Source: Phytoseiulus persimilis (Eukaryota; Arthropoda; Arachnida; Mesostigmata; Phytoseiidae). From it: 64,000 nt of DNA. The translations under genes were made by a program, and so were the position numbers. The first letter of the stretch is position 1. Every line of letters begins with the position of its first letter. Shown here in pieces: positions 9,690-20,757 of the stretch. The notes under the pieces are model-generated. The model saw only the letters and a program-made list of their open reading frames with translations. It did no database searches and was not told the origin of the DNA. Where the stretch lies: positions 30,216,723 through 30,280,722 of the forward strand of contig CM075103.1 of the NCBI GenBank assembly GCA_037576195.1, in the 5' to 3' direction.

Positions 9690-10225
9690 GCAAGACGGCG
9701 GTGGCTTTTCAAAGGACTGAGTTTTTTTGCTGTTCCTGCGGGACAGTGGCTAAGAATAACTATCAGTGGATTCTCTGACCAGCACCTTTCCGCCAAATGA
9801 TGGATGGCATATGGTTCCACCGAAACTCCTCATTGGAGTTGATTAGACCGGGGACGAATTGGAGAGATTGACAATGTTCCGTCGCCACTTCATTCACTGC
9901 TTGGGCTGCATCTCGAGGATACTTCTTGGAAATCGCCTGCCTCGCCTTATCCCGACCACGAGTCTATCACGCGGCGCTTGGATCGTTTGTTCTTATCGCA
10001 AAAATGTGTTGCGAAAGCCGGAACAGGCGTTCAGAAAGGCCACGGAGACTCTCGCTCAATCTTCGCACGAAGTCATGACGCTCTCTCGAAAGGCGCAGAT
10101 TATCCATAAACTTGATCGACAAACCTTCGTTATCCATGGTTTCCACGCATGATCCCGAGTCCGAATTCATCAGGAAGAATTCACCCTGCAATTCGAATTA
10201 AGAAATCCATTCACGCGCTCTCTAA
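9690..10225. repeat. Dispersed repeat A, copy 1 (likely 3' flank of a MULE-Ulp1 element)
   Basis: Aligns along its length with 46880-47400 in the same orientation (shared words TATCAGTGGATTCTCTGAC, GAGGATACTT, CTATCACGCGGCGC, TTGCGAAAGCCG, AGTCATGACGCT). Copy 2 ends exactly at the stop of the M4 Ulp1 exon and so is its 3' untranslated/terminal region. Copy 1 therefore probably marks the remnant of another minus-strand MULE-Ulp1 element whose coding part is gone. Confidence 0.7.
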
Positions 10226-11639
10226 GGCTAACGGGGGCAGGAGTGGCGCGGAGTGACGCGCTCTGTCAAAATGGCGGCGGCTGGCGGCGGAACCCAGGCC
10301 TCGGCGCGCCGGCGAATCCACGGCGCGGCGCACAGCTCTGGTTCTGAATGAGCCGAGACAGGCGCACGCGGCCGCTGAAATAAGTGCGAACGTTCAAGCA
10401 CCAACGTGGTCTCGATGTCGAACATCGCGACGTTGCTGCTGTAATTCACAAGAAATTACCAGTCGGTCCGCGTGATCCAGGCTAACGTGTCAGGTAGCGT
10501 CTCTTCGCCGGTTGCTTCGGTTCCGGTGATCATATAAATTGAGATATCGCATAACGCCAAGAGCTTCTCCCTTGTATCAAGAAAGGAAGCTCTCGAAGAC
10601 TCGGGAAGTCGAAGGACGTGGCGCCCATCGCGAAGACGTGCGAATTTTGTCGAGCGACCGTGTACAGGATGGGAAGCTATGCTGACTTGATTCGACAATA
10701 GGCAACTCGAGGGAGCTGTCGCGAATGCTGCAAAACGTCCTTTGAATGGTTCCTGTCAGCGGACGGTTGTTGAGACGAGAAGCGAAGTCGATCACCGCAG
10801 TCATGACAGATCAGCTGGGGCGATTGACGTCGGACGACGGGGTTTCGGGATTCGTGAGTGAGTGTGGAATTTCAACGAAACACATGAGCGGCGGATCGGA
10901 AAACGATGACATCGAGGAGTGGTCAAAGCGTCACCGTCCGACAGTCTTGAGGCAAAACATGAGCGAAATAGGCGCCGTAGATGAAACTGCCTTCTCTACT
11001 GGATGATCCCGACTCAAACCGCTTCAACCGGAGGCCGAGGCTGTTCTCAGAACAGTTCCAGCTCAGTTGAGAACTCAGTTCTGAAGAATTGAAGCTCATC
11101 AGGAACCAATTGCGATGAACCATATCAAAAAAGAGATTCCCGAACTCAGCCGTACTGTCCGTAGAGAGAATCATTACGAATGATTTAGAGTCCGGTAATG
11201 CAGCGGGAGCTCGCAACTCCGAGTCGAGGAATATTACGCTCCAAGAATGAGAGACACGCGTGAGGAGATGAAAGGTACACGGCACGTCATCTGCATCTGC
11301 GATGGGAGCTCATTCGTGGGGGCCGTTAGGAGGCGAGGAATCATAGGTCCACCCGGGGCATCATGGGGGATCGGTACGCCTCTGTACGGAGTTCGCGCCT
11401 CGGAATTGCCTCTGGCTGCTTGCAGAGACCTCAGTTCGGCGTTCGGTCGATAAAGATACTCCCGAGTCGTAGTCTCATACCGGAATCATGTTTTCGCATA
11501 CGACAGTCTCCAATGCAACCTCCGGTTCGCGTCACCCCGCAGCCGCTGCTACGCCTAGATGCCACCGACGCGCTCAACCGTCGTTTATCGAGCAACTGCG
11601 AGACGATAGTATTCGTGCATTGCTTTGGCTTGCTTAGAC
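10226..11639. other. Unassigned sequence upstream of MULE M1
   Basis: No gene recognised. At about 11348-11381 the segment GGGGCATCATGGGGGATCGG followed by TACGCC resembles the right end of the small hAT-type element at 18440-19068 and may be a relic of it. Confidence 0.35.
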
Positions 11640-13316
11640 AATGCAGCGTGCAGGGGAATTCTCAGATATCTGCGACGGCCGCAAAAGCGGCAGTAAAGTC
11701 TGGTCCAATCCTCAGGGTCGATATCGCCGGAGTTTCGCAGCTTTTTTTTCACAAGGAGAATAATTCGAGAGTCCCGGGAGCAACCATTCTCAGGTTCAAA
11801 AAAAGCACGAAAGGGAGTACTCCTCTCCATTCGGAGTTGGCAGCACAATCGTGTGAGCCGAAGCATGCATTTAGTATGCGAATCGCGAAGCGTCCGCATT
11901 TCGTCGGCTCGAAAATCGAGTTCTTTTTCCAAGAATACTTTCGTTCCCAGTCCTGACGGATGTCCTGTGAGGGCGAAGATCACGGGGTACGGAAGAATCG
12001 TGTCTATGACAGGTTGGCACAATCATCGAGGCGAATACGATGAACACGCTCAGAGTGTGTACTAAGCTAGGGGAGAATGGATTCGGTCGCTTCGAAAGAT
12101 CCCCGCCGCTCTTCCACCGATGCAATCCTCGAGCAACGCAGACGGCAGCATTCAAACTCTTCCATCAGTTACGATTCGGATCCGGACTATTCCCTATGTC
12201 CTCGTTTCTCGTTCCAATTTCTGAGTTAATCCTCCTTCTCAGACTTCCTGTGGCAGCTGCCGCGCAGATAATACCGGAAAAGCATCTCCGAACGGCCCAG
12301 AAGCAATCCGCCTCAGCGCTGCCAGCAAAGGTCGAGGGTCTTCAGCAGCTCCATGAGATGATTGCGACCCGCATCCTCCCGGGGTGAACGATCACGACCG
12401 ATAGTGGAAGAATGCTCAGTTTCCATTGTCCGAATCGGGCGAGCGTTGTTCTTAGGACGAGAAGACAGCCGAGGTGTCATTCCGAAGCCGTATTGCTCCA
12501 CTGCGATGCTACTTATCAGGCCGCTCCGGGGAACAAATTGTTCTGCAAGCAGCTTCTAACCTTCCACGCCAACTGTAACGGTTATGTGAGTTCGATCCAA
12601 CTATTTACATCAGAAATCACTAATTGGTTGCTCGCTGAACAGGATTCCATCCCTTAAGCATATTATATTCAGTGTTATCACATGTATCCATTTCAGGTCG
12701 GAATGATCGGCCGCGCATTGATGAACTCCGCCGACACGGCGGCATACCGTGAAGTTCTCCTCCTGAAAGACGAAAGTCTCGGGAACGTTTGTGTGGCCTA
12801 CATGGGTGACTTTGATCCTGCCATGAGAGCAGCTGTTCGCCTCGAGTTCCCTGAGGCTCCGATCCACGGCTGCTCATTCCATTATTCGCAAGCACTGATC
12901 CGGAGGGCCAGCTCTCAAGACGTGAACCTCGCCCAGGAAATCAGACGGCAGCTCAATGACATATACAGACGTTTTGTAGTTTTCACCGCGTTGCCATTGC
13001 TACCAGCAGAGAACAATCGTGATGTTTTCCGGGATCAGGTCCACGAGGCTCGTCATGTCACCAATCGGGTGAGCATGGAGCGGTCACGGTCTTGTCCAGT
13101 ATACGATTCACAGAGCCATGGAAAACTGATACGATTCACCAGAATGGTTATTCGTCATCATGGTGCACTTACGTGTTGCAGCTGGACCCCGTCATTGAGT
13201 ATATCGAAACATACTGGTTAGGCATCATTGGCACGGAAAAGCGGTCAGTGTTCCGAGCAACAAGCAGGAAGAACAATGCAGTACAGTCGAGCAACGCGAG
13301 TCTCACAAGGAGATGA
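11640..13316 (+). pseudogene. FLYWCH-MULE transposase copy M1, truncated and broken
   Basis: Member of the M2/M3/M4 family by order and intron positions. The FLYWCH first half is at about 11640-11810 (KVWSNPQGRYR, then a frameshift). The second half starts at 11951 after TTCCCAG (CPVRAKI ... GWHNH), with a TAA at 12063-12065 and a further frameshift. The linker/transposase exon runs 12243-12585 (AAAAQIIPEKHLRTAQ, HCDATYQ) and is frameshifted. The next exon, 12697-13068, holds YMGDFDPAM and HGCSFHYSQAL. The last exon, 13182-13316 (RKNNAVQSSN), ends early. Introns 12586-12696 and 13069-13181 match M3. No Ulp1 exon follows, so the 3' half has been lost. Confidence 0.8.
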
Positions 13317-13981
13317 TGCAACCGAGAACGAACCGATCCGGCTGAAACTTGGTGGGGTGATAGCTGACCCCGCGTATAGTACAGCGCTCATCGCTTTTTG
13401 CATGCAAATTCGTAAATCAGAAGTTATGAGCCGGCGAAGTTTGCAGAAAATCTTGCAAAGGCCCCATAAAATCAGAACAGCGCGAGTTAGAAAGATGATA
13501 TGAGTGGCGATGAGCTCGAAATGTTGCGAAGAACAGATTGCCCCTAATGTTCATCTTCTAGCACTTCCGGAGGCAATGGAAGTGTATTCCAGCGACAGAA
13601 AAGTATCTGAGGAATCATCTGATTTCACCTGTTTGTATAGAAGTCATCATTTGGAGCATTTTTTCCATGGACACTCGAAGTGACAGAGATCTATTCTCTG
13701 CGTTATGGCCGGAAAATGAGCGAGCAAGCGCTGCTTTCGGCAGCAGCCAGAGAAGCTATTGGGCCTTGCAAAAAACCGCGGTTTCCTTCTTCCTCCCTGC
13801 GTTTTGCTATCAATGAATCAAATGCAACACAGGTTGAGATCCCAAGGGCCAATCGAGTTTTCCCGATGAGTTCCGCGGATGAATGAGTGTCATGAGTATC
13901 TCATGGAACAACTTATCATTTCATCACCCGAATTTAAGCGGCAGAATCGTCGATCGAGGACATGATAGAATTTATTCGTGA
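13317..13981. other. Unassigned sequence between M1 and the 15-bp array
   Basis: Short open frames only. Nothing recognised. Confidence 0.35.
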
Positions 13982-14105
13982 CAGTCGATTTGAGCGCGGA
14001 TAGATCTGAGCGCACGATCGATTTGAGCGCAGTTGATTTGAGCGAGGTCGATTTGAGCGTAGTTGATTTGAGCGAGGTCGATTTGAGCGCAGTTGATTTG
14101 AGCGC
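13982..14105 (+). repeat. 15-bp tandem array, core GATTTGAGCG (left copy)
   Basis: About eight 15-bp units of the type GATTTGAGCG plus five variable bases. Read on the plus strand the array encodes a D-L-S-x-V pentapeptide periodicity. The same unit appears inverted at 17696-17846 and, with a looser 17-18 bp period, at about 35465-35555. Confidence 0.85.
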
Positions 14106-15629
14106 GCCTTTGCAAGCTCATGGCTCATGCTGGACAATGGAGTACTAACTGAACCCCAGAGAACAAATATTCGCAACCGCTTGGAGTTGGGAGCCTTCAG
14201 CTCAAACGATTCTCACCCCTCAAGCACATATTGACTGTCCCACATCCAACCTGGGGAATGAGAGGAAGCACGTATTGGTTGGCATAAGGGCCGCAGCCAG
14301 AAATACCAGAGCACACCCATTTCAACGGTCAGGGTCGGCATCCGCGTAGCAGATATCGACTGATGAGGAGGAAGGAGTTGACTTCTTTCAGAGAATCACT
14401 TCAGAATACCGAGAACAGTCATTCATTCCAAGTTCACGTTAAATTTCGGGGCGTACTCACATTTCTCGCAGGTGGTGTACCTGGCTTCAAAAACGCGCCC
14501 CAGAAGCCGCAACTCGACCTGACTTGAAGTCGACAGCCGACGCCCTCTGGTGGGCTCCGTCTGAACTCCCATGGACCAACTTCCGAATTTCTGTCTCGAC
14601 TGGTGGCGACGGTACATTTGTTGACACTCCCGCCAAATCGCTGGATAGATTTGAATGCACATGTGAATGATTTCCTTATTGTTCCGGTGTACTTGACGAC
14701 TCCGACGCTTCCAAGTCTGGGACGTTCTGACTTCTTCATGGTTCTCAACATTCTCGATAAGTGTCGGATTCACGTGCTGTCGGGAAGAAAAGCCGGAGTA
14801 TTTCAACCGGAGGTTAGAAATCGGATCTGTTGCTTATGCAGAGTCCTTAAACTGGAGATATCATGAACTTCCCGAAATATCCTCGAATACGATTCCTCTA
14901 GCCCAAGTGTTATGTTCTATATCCGCCTCTGATCTCTGCACTCGCTCACGTTCGAGAGTATGGAGAGTCCGCCAAAGACGTCCCATTTCACCATTCGTCT
15001 TTTCGTTCGGTGTGTGTGAAGTTTCGAACTCCCGGCCCCGTTTTGTGAGCCTTTGATGCCCGGTGTGCTGTTTGCCTCGACCATGTCACTCCACCCACAA
15101 AAATGTGCCACGGCGTGACGGACTGCTCCATGGTTATGCAGTCTCGCCTCTCGGTCTCCTATCACGCTACATCGATCGTCGCGCGCGCCGAAGAGTATGC
15201 ATCCTACCGGAATGTGAAGCGCCTTATGAGCGAAGATGGTAAGCTCCCTTTCTGGAGTCTCATGTGAGGGACAGACATTTTTCCGGTCCGCCTGAGCATG
15301 TAGAGCTTCTAGATCTGAGACGAGTGAACATCTCCGCGTATGTCCAAAACCACAGCGCTCCCTGTCACTCTTGAACGGGAATTTCCGTACGCGAAAGTTT
15401 CTCGGTGAAGCGTCCCAATGTGATCGCGACATCCGCCCCGAGCACGTTGCGACTCATCAAGTTGGATCGATAATCACATGCCGGCGATGCCGACATCGCG
15501 ACGAGATCCCACGAAGAGAGGTCACAAGAGTCGACAGCGTGTTTGTTTCGGTTCCAACCCTTCAGTTCACGAGTTGTGCACTGAATCTTTGACACTGGTT
15601 TCGTCAAAAAAGGATCGAACGCGAGAATC
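14106..15629. other. Unassigned sequence upstream of MULE M5
   Basis: Contains unrecognised open frames (14423-14806 and 14917-15432, both minus). Neither has a domain or conserved copy elsewhere in the window. It may include the 5' region of the M5 element. Confidence 0.35.
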
Positions 15630-17334
15630 ATGTCTCTACAATGCGTCAAATCAAGCCGCGGGAAACTGCTGTTGTGTGTTGAGCAGTATTTGTATCGGAA
15701 GGACCGGGAGAATTCGGAAGGACGACCTTCATGGCGCTGCGTGGAGAAAGCTTGTAACGCGCGGATTTACACCATTGACGGGTGTCACGAGGTATGTTTA
15801 GAGGATTTCTCCATCGCTGCGTATGAAATGAGGTCATCCAGGGGTGCTCTGTCGGGTGAAATCGTTCTTGGCATCTGTGTTAAAGGAAGATACCTCCTAG
15901 GGCCAACCGGAGCACGAGCATGCTCCGAATCCTATCGATATCAAAGTTTGGGGTCATTTGAATCGTTTGCGCGCAACCAGTCTGAAGCAACGATCAGTGA
16001 GACCATTATCTCATCGGTCGTAGGGGGCATCGGATCTGAGTTCGCTTCAGGCCGGATGCGCCTAGTGTGAAACTTTTACGCCAGCGGGTGAACTATCAGA
16101 GGCGCGGGGCAGAACCACTGCTGCCGAGAAATCCGTCGCGCAGAGAAGACTTGAACACACCGAAATTCTTGAGGGTATGTGACACTTCCAACATTCAGTG
16201 GAACTTTCTCTGGTTGCTTTAATCCTCTCTGCGACGGAACACAATTTCTGCATCTGATGCAGGATATCTTCCGCTTCCCCTGCTCAGGAGGGAACTTCGT
16301 ACCATGAGTCAAACGCTCGATCATTTGATTTTCGTCATACTGATTCCCTCAATGAGTTCCAATAACTGTTGTAGGCGACGACCAACGGCGAAAACTTCCT
16401 CTTCCACGATCCGGGTGTCGGGAACGCTGAGAGAATCATAGTTTACGCGACGCCACGTAACATAGAATTGCTCAAGGGAAATAGCGAATGGCTGATGGAC
16501 GGCACCTTTAAGGTGTGCCCGTCAATCTTCTATCAAATGTATTCAATCCATGTGAAGCTCCCGTCCGGCAAAGCGGTTCCTGTCCTCTACTCATTCCTCC
16601 CGTCGAAGAACGCCACCATCTTTTCCGGGTTGTTCGAGGTCATTGGAAATGCACTCGATGGTTTCACACCTCAAGCCATACATGTCGATTTCGAGTTGCC
16701 TGTGATGAAGGAGATAGAATCTAGATTTCCTGAGACCGGAATCATCGGTTGTGAATTCCATCTCAACCAGGCCGTTTGCCGTCATATCCGGAGCGACGGC
16801 GCAGTCCGCGAGCGATATTTCAACGACGACGCCTTCAACCTTCGTATACGAATGTTTCCCGCGCTGGTATTCGTCCCACTCCAAGACGTCCGTGAGCTTC
16901 TCCAAATGCTTTTGAGCTCCGACTTTGTGAGAGACAATAGGGACATCCTCGCAACCTTCATACGCTACTTCGAGTCGACATGGATTGGCAGCGACTTCAA
17001 TCCAGCCAGATATGAACTCGAATGGTGGAACGCGTATGTGGCGACCCGGCATCGTCTCGCAAGAACCAACAACGAGATGGAAGGATGGCACTCCGCGTTT
17101 GCGCGTAGAATCGCATCAAATCACCCGTGCTTCTTCAAGATGGTCGAACACCTGAGAGTCGAACAAGGCTTGACAGAGTTTCTGGTAAACAACACCGCGG
17201 CTATTGGCGAGCGTAAACCACTGAGACGAGTTCATCGCGACCGCCAACGACGCCCATGCGATATCGTTTCTACATACGAGACGCGAGCCAGCCCTGATTA
17301 CCTCAAGCTGATTGCGCATAATATAAGCTTCTGA
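15630..17334 (+). CDS. FLYWCH-MULE transposase M5, second family, largely intact
   Basis: Three exons. Exon 1 (about 15630-15791) gives a FLYWCH zinc finger (YLYRKDRENS ... SWRCVEKACNARI ... DGCHE), ending at the donor GAG|GTATGT. Exon 2 (about 16070-16174) gives the usual linker (GAEPLLPRNPSRREDL), donor GTATGT. Exon 3 (16375-17334, acceptor TTGTAG) encodes the MULE core: WLMDGTFKV (first Asp), HVDFELP (second Asp), GCEFHLNQAV (C-x2-H) and TNNEMEGWHS (likely catalytic Glu). Exon 3 is open for 319 codons. It is clearly diverged from M1-M4 and has no Ulp1 exon: 17335-17695 shows no protease motif. The start codon and any upstream exon are uncertain. Confidence 0.8.
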
Positions 17335-17695
17335 GCGCGGATTCTAAAATACCTCCCAAAGTTGACGAGGAGCAGTAGAGACAGACGAAATGACAGGAGG
17401 GCGGCTTTCGTGTGACGATTCCTGTCCGCGATTATAACCATAAAGAAAACTTGTGCGTCAAATCTCATCAAAAACATTCCTCCTTCCTGAGCTTCGCTAT
17501 GTTCCTTCGTCCGTTTCATCTCGGGAATGTCGTCAACGAGGTATCTAATGCCGTCGTTCGCTTTCTCCTCTTCATATTCCCCTGAGCTACCGTAATCTCT
17601 TTTTCCGCCAAGTAGTCTGCCATCGGCGGAAAGGTTCGAGGCCTCTTTCTCTATCTCATACTCCACACTCACAGCAGCGCGAGTGAATTCGTTGC
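17335..17695. other. 3' flank of M5
   Basis: A minus-strand open frame (17298-17672) overlaps the M5 stop. I recognise no domain and treat it as non-coding. Confidence 0.35.
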
Positions 17696-17846
17696 GCTCA
17701 AATCGACCTCGCTGAGATCGACCTCGCTCAAATCAGCCTCGCTAAAATCAACTGCGCTCAAATCAACCTCGCTCAAATCAACCTCGCTAAAATCAACTGC
17801 GCTCAAATCGACCTCGCTCAAATCAACTGCGCTCAAGTCGAGTAGC
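17696..17846 (-). repeat. 15-bp tandem array, core GATTTGAGCG (right, inverted copy)
   Basis: Ten 15-bp units, on the plus strand GCTCAAATCRACCTC or GCTAAAATCAACTGC. Read on the minus strand the array falls in an 88-codon open frame (17669-17935) giving repeated D-[LF]-S-[AE]-V. With the left copy at 13982-14105 it forms an inverted pair around M5. Confidence 0.85.
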
Positions 17847-17939
17847 ATCAATTTATTCAGCCTTCTTCGACGTATGCTGGAAAAACTTTCGTAGGATAAA
17901 TATGTTGTCGAGTGTACTGGGCTCCATGCTTGCACGGGT

Positions 17940-20080
17940 TTCCCCTAACAGACCCCCTCCTTTTCCCCTAACACTGAAATCACGCTCCGGTTGCACTGAT
18001 GTTGACGGTATTGACAACAAGGAGTCGCGGCAACGTTCAAGGAGAGGTCCGCGTCTTCCACCACCTTGATACGATTGTTGCTCCCTCCAAGGGTTCTCTC
18101 TCGTGCAAGCGTTCCTTAAGCCGCCTATCTCCGTCGGGACCGGTGGATCATCGAAGACCGACGCCCATGCTGCCTCGTCCTGAAAGGAGGACGAAAATCG
18201 TATAGTTTAAGATAGGTGTCATTGACGTCAAATCCGAGCTCCGAACGCTACGCGTTGCATTTCGGCTTGGGGCTTTACCGGCGACTCCGATACTTCGGGA
18301 AGGATGGATGACTTCGGACTGTTGGGCGAAGTAGATGATTCCTTGGCATCGATGACCATGGCGAGGACTTACGAGACTTCTTCTGTGGATGCCTCCGGTT
18401 GTCCGACGGTCGACTCCAGCTTGTAATCATATTTCGGATCAGTAGCGTAGCGACGCGGGGGGCTGGGGCGGACGGTCCGCCCCGGGCATCAGGTCGCTGG
18501 GGGCATCAGAATGCCTCTCCATGCCTATCACATTAGGGTTTCTAAGCTCTTCCAGGTAAATTTCTTCCCGGAATCCCCAGAGTGGGGGCGAAGTCCGATC
18601 GTTGCATCTGACTCTTCACCCTATTGACGAACCACCATATAATTTTCGTCCTCCTTCCTGATCGAGAGGCAACCTTGAGTACATTTTGTTTCTGCCTCGG
18701 ACCAGAGATCGAGTCAACGAAGTTGACGAACCTCGCTGTCCTATCTATCGAGATGTCCATCACGGATGAGTTTTACTTCAATGAGGAGTCAATAGAAGAT
18801 TCGCAGCTCCAGGAGCGAAGCAATTGACCCTCCAAGAATACGTAATCCAGCTCATATAATATTCTGGTTGCTCATATTCGGGTTATCTCGCGCAAGTTGT
18901 CTCCATTTCTCGGAAGATCTCCATTTCAGGTGATCATATTTACGTTTGAGGACATACAAAGATACATTCAGTGTGCATCGAACGCATTCAACTTCTCAGA
19001 CCCAAAAAAAAAGAGGGGGGGGGGCATCAAATCCGCCCCGGGCATCATGGAGGCTTGCTACGCCACTGTTTCCGATTGTTGAGAATTGCCAAGGCCGTGG
19101 ACAGGAGGGTTCTCCTTTTGACGATCTCTTCTTTCGGAATATATCGCAGCGTGATCGCCAGGTCGTTTCGCAAGCACTGCAGCCTACTGAGAAGTATGGA
19201 CAACACCCTGTCGGAGCTCGCGAGGGTCGCCTTGCTGTTGCAAAGTAAGAGAATAGCTTGCTTGAAAGGTTGGAGCGCAGCCGCGATGTTCCTCAAAGCG
19301 AGAAAATCGGTTGAACTGATCGGTGTAGTTGAGATATTGAGAGATAGCACAAGGTTCAAGGCTGACTGGATTCTCAAGCATCTCTCGATCATGAGGTAGG
19401 TTGAGTACCACCGGGTCTTGCATTTCAGAAGAACTCTCAGGGCCCTGCTGTTGAACTCAGATTCATTGGTGGTCTCCCAGATATCATCCATGAGTATCGG
19501 GCTCTTCCAAAAGCTCCGGGCGACTTCTCGGAGTCGTAGAAGGGCTTTCCCGAGGGTCGCCAAGGGAGTGTGCGTCTCCTTTCCTCCATTCGTGCTCGAA
19601 TCTCTCAGCAGTGTCTCCGTCTTGTCCGCATTATCTTCCTTCAACTCATCAAGAATAGCTATGTCGAAAAGCGCATTTTCCCTCTGAATATCACTCCCCG
19701 GACGACGCATTTTTGTTGTTTTGTGCCTATCATCCCGACCGCTTTATAACGTTGCTCGCGCCGCCTGTAGTCGCAGCGGGGAGATCTGATCTCGAAAGAT
19801 CGGCCGCTTGAAGTCTTGCGCAGATGATGTCATGCAGATGTTCTCCTGTGGCTTGCTTTGTGATCCTGATCAACCCCAGAGGGGCGACTTTCGAGCTTCC
19901 CAGTATATATTCGCTTCGATGGATGTTCAGAGTGAGGTATCTATCGGGTTCGACGACGGTTGCCTCGTCGGTAGAAATTGAGAGTTTCAGGCTGAAACTA
20001 TCTGCGGTTCTCAGCGATTCAAAACCGCAAAATGTTCGCGGTTTTTGCGGTTTCGAAACCGCGGCTAAAAACCGTTGCAA
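17940..20080 (-). pseudogene. hAT transposase, copy 2 (interrupted and frameshifted)
   Basis: Same family as copy 1: 19730-20080 carries LSISTDEATVV and ASNVIKRSG, and 19045-19710 carries CKTRWYSTYLMIERCLRI and LLSTALAIL. A one-base deletion near 19735 separates the two parts (copy 1 has a TGA at the equivalent point). At 19069 the gene is cut by a small element (18440-19068). Past it, at 18439 and below, the reading frame resumes with KYDYKLESTVGQPEAS, matching GYGFELESAIGQQPPS of copy 1, and decays towards a degraded C-terminus at about 17940 (SRWWKTRTSP). Non-functional. Confidence 0.85.
18440..19068. mobile_element. Small non-autonomous hAT-type element nested in hAT copy 2
   Basis: 629 bp without its own gene. 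Termini are CAGTAGCGTAGC at the left and GCTACGCCACTG at the right (11 of 12 matching). Flanks are TTTCGGAT (18432-18439) and TTTCCGAT (19069-19076), a 7/8 match to the 8-bp duplication of hAT elements. GC-rich subterminal stretches (CCGCCCCGGGCATCA) lie inside both ends. Removing it with one target copy puts the two halves of the surrounding hAT gene back in frame at the same length as copy 1. Confidence 0.88.
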
Positions 20081-20757
20081 GGCCTAGAAGCTATCGCTCA
20101 CAGAGCGCAGCTCTAACGGTTAACCCGTCGGGTGCGCTGTACCCTGTACCGGGTTCCTAGGGTGACGATCATAGTCCCGGAGCAAGGCTGATGGACGCAT
20201 TCTTTTGGGAGGGAGAGAGAGCCCGCCAGCTATGAATTCCGACGGTTCTGTAGTACGGACCGGCCAGGCACCTTCGGGGCAGGCAGAGTGCTTCGGCTAA
20301 GCGCCTACGGGCCCGGCAAAGTACTTGCAAACAGACACACAAATGTCTCGTTACACCGAGCATCAGCGCAGCCTTTTTCGCAATGAGATTCGGTCGCCTT
20401 TTGCCGCGAGTAGATGGGAATTCACCGATCGAAGTGCAACGCTAACTTGAAGGGGAAGGGCAGCCACCGGGGCTAACGGTTCCTTTACGCGCGCTTTGAG
20501 ACACTTTCTCTCGTGTGCGATCTCCGAGAGCAGCGTTTCTAGTGAGTCCCTTGCGACATTTCATGAGTTGAGCTTCATTGCTTATTTTCCCTACTCTTCA
20601 GTCCTATCAAGCTTCCTGGTCTTTCTGGGGATCTTCCTGGTCATTAGAGCTTCTTCGCTCTCCGGAGCTTTTCCTCTTCTCCATTCTGGATAAGCAGTTT
20701 CTGAGCGGCAAGCCAGGCGCTTCCTAGGCCCAAGTTAGCCGAAAGTTCAGACATATA
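20081..20757. other. Non-coding spacer between hAT copy 2 and pogo element 2
   Basis: GC-rich, with the short inverted words ACCCTGTACCGGG. No gene seen. The hAT 5' end motif TAGGCCTTGCAA lies at about 20075-20086 on the minus strand. Confidence 0.4.

Noticed and set aside
9208-9720. 170-codon ORF as a gene
   Set aside because: Ends inside repeat A and shows no recognisable features.
13982-14105. CRISPR array
   Set aside because: Units are contiguous 15-mers with no spacers, in animal DNA.
14917-15432. 171-codon minus ORF as a host gene
   Set aside because: No domain, no splice support, overlapping frames of similar length.
17669-17935. Pentapeptide-repeat protein gene (88 codons, minus)
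   Set aside because: Explained by the 15-bp DNA period; a related array at 35.5 kb does not keep frame; no start context or flanking domain.
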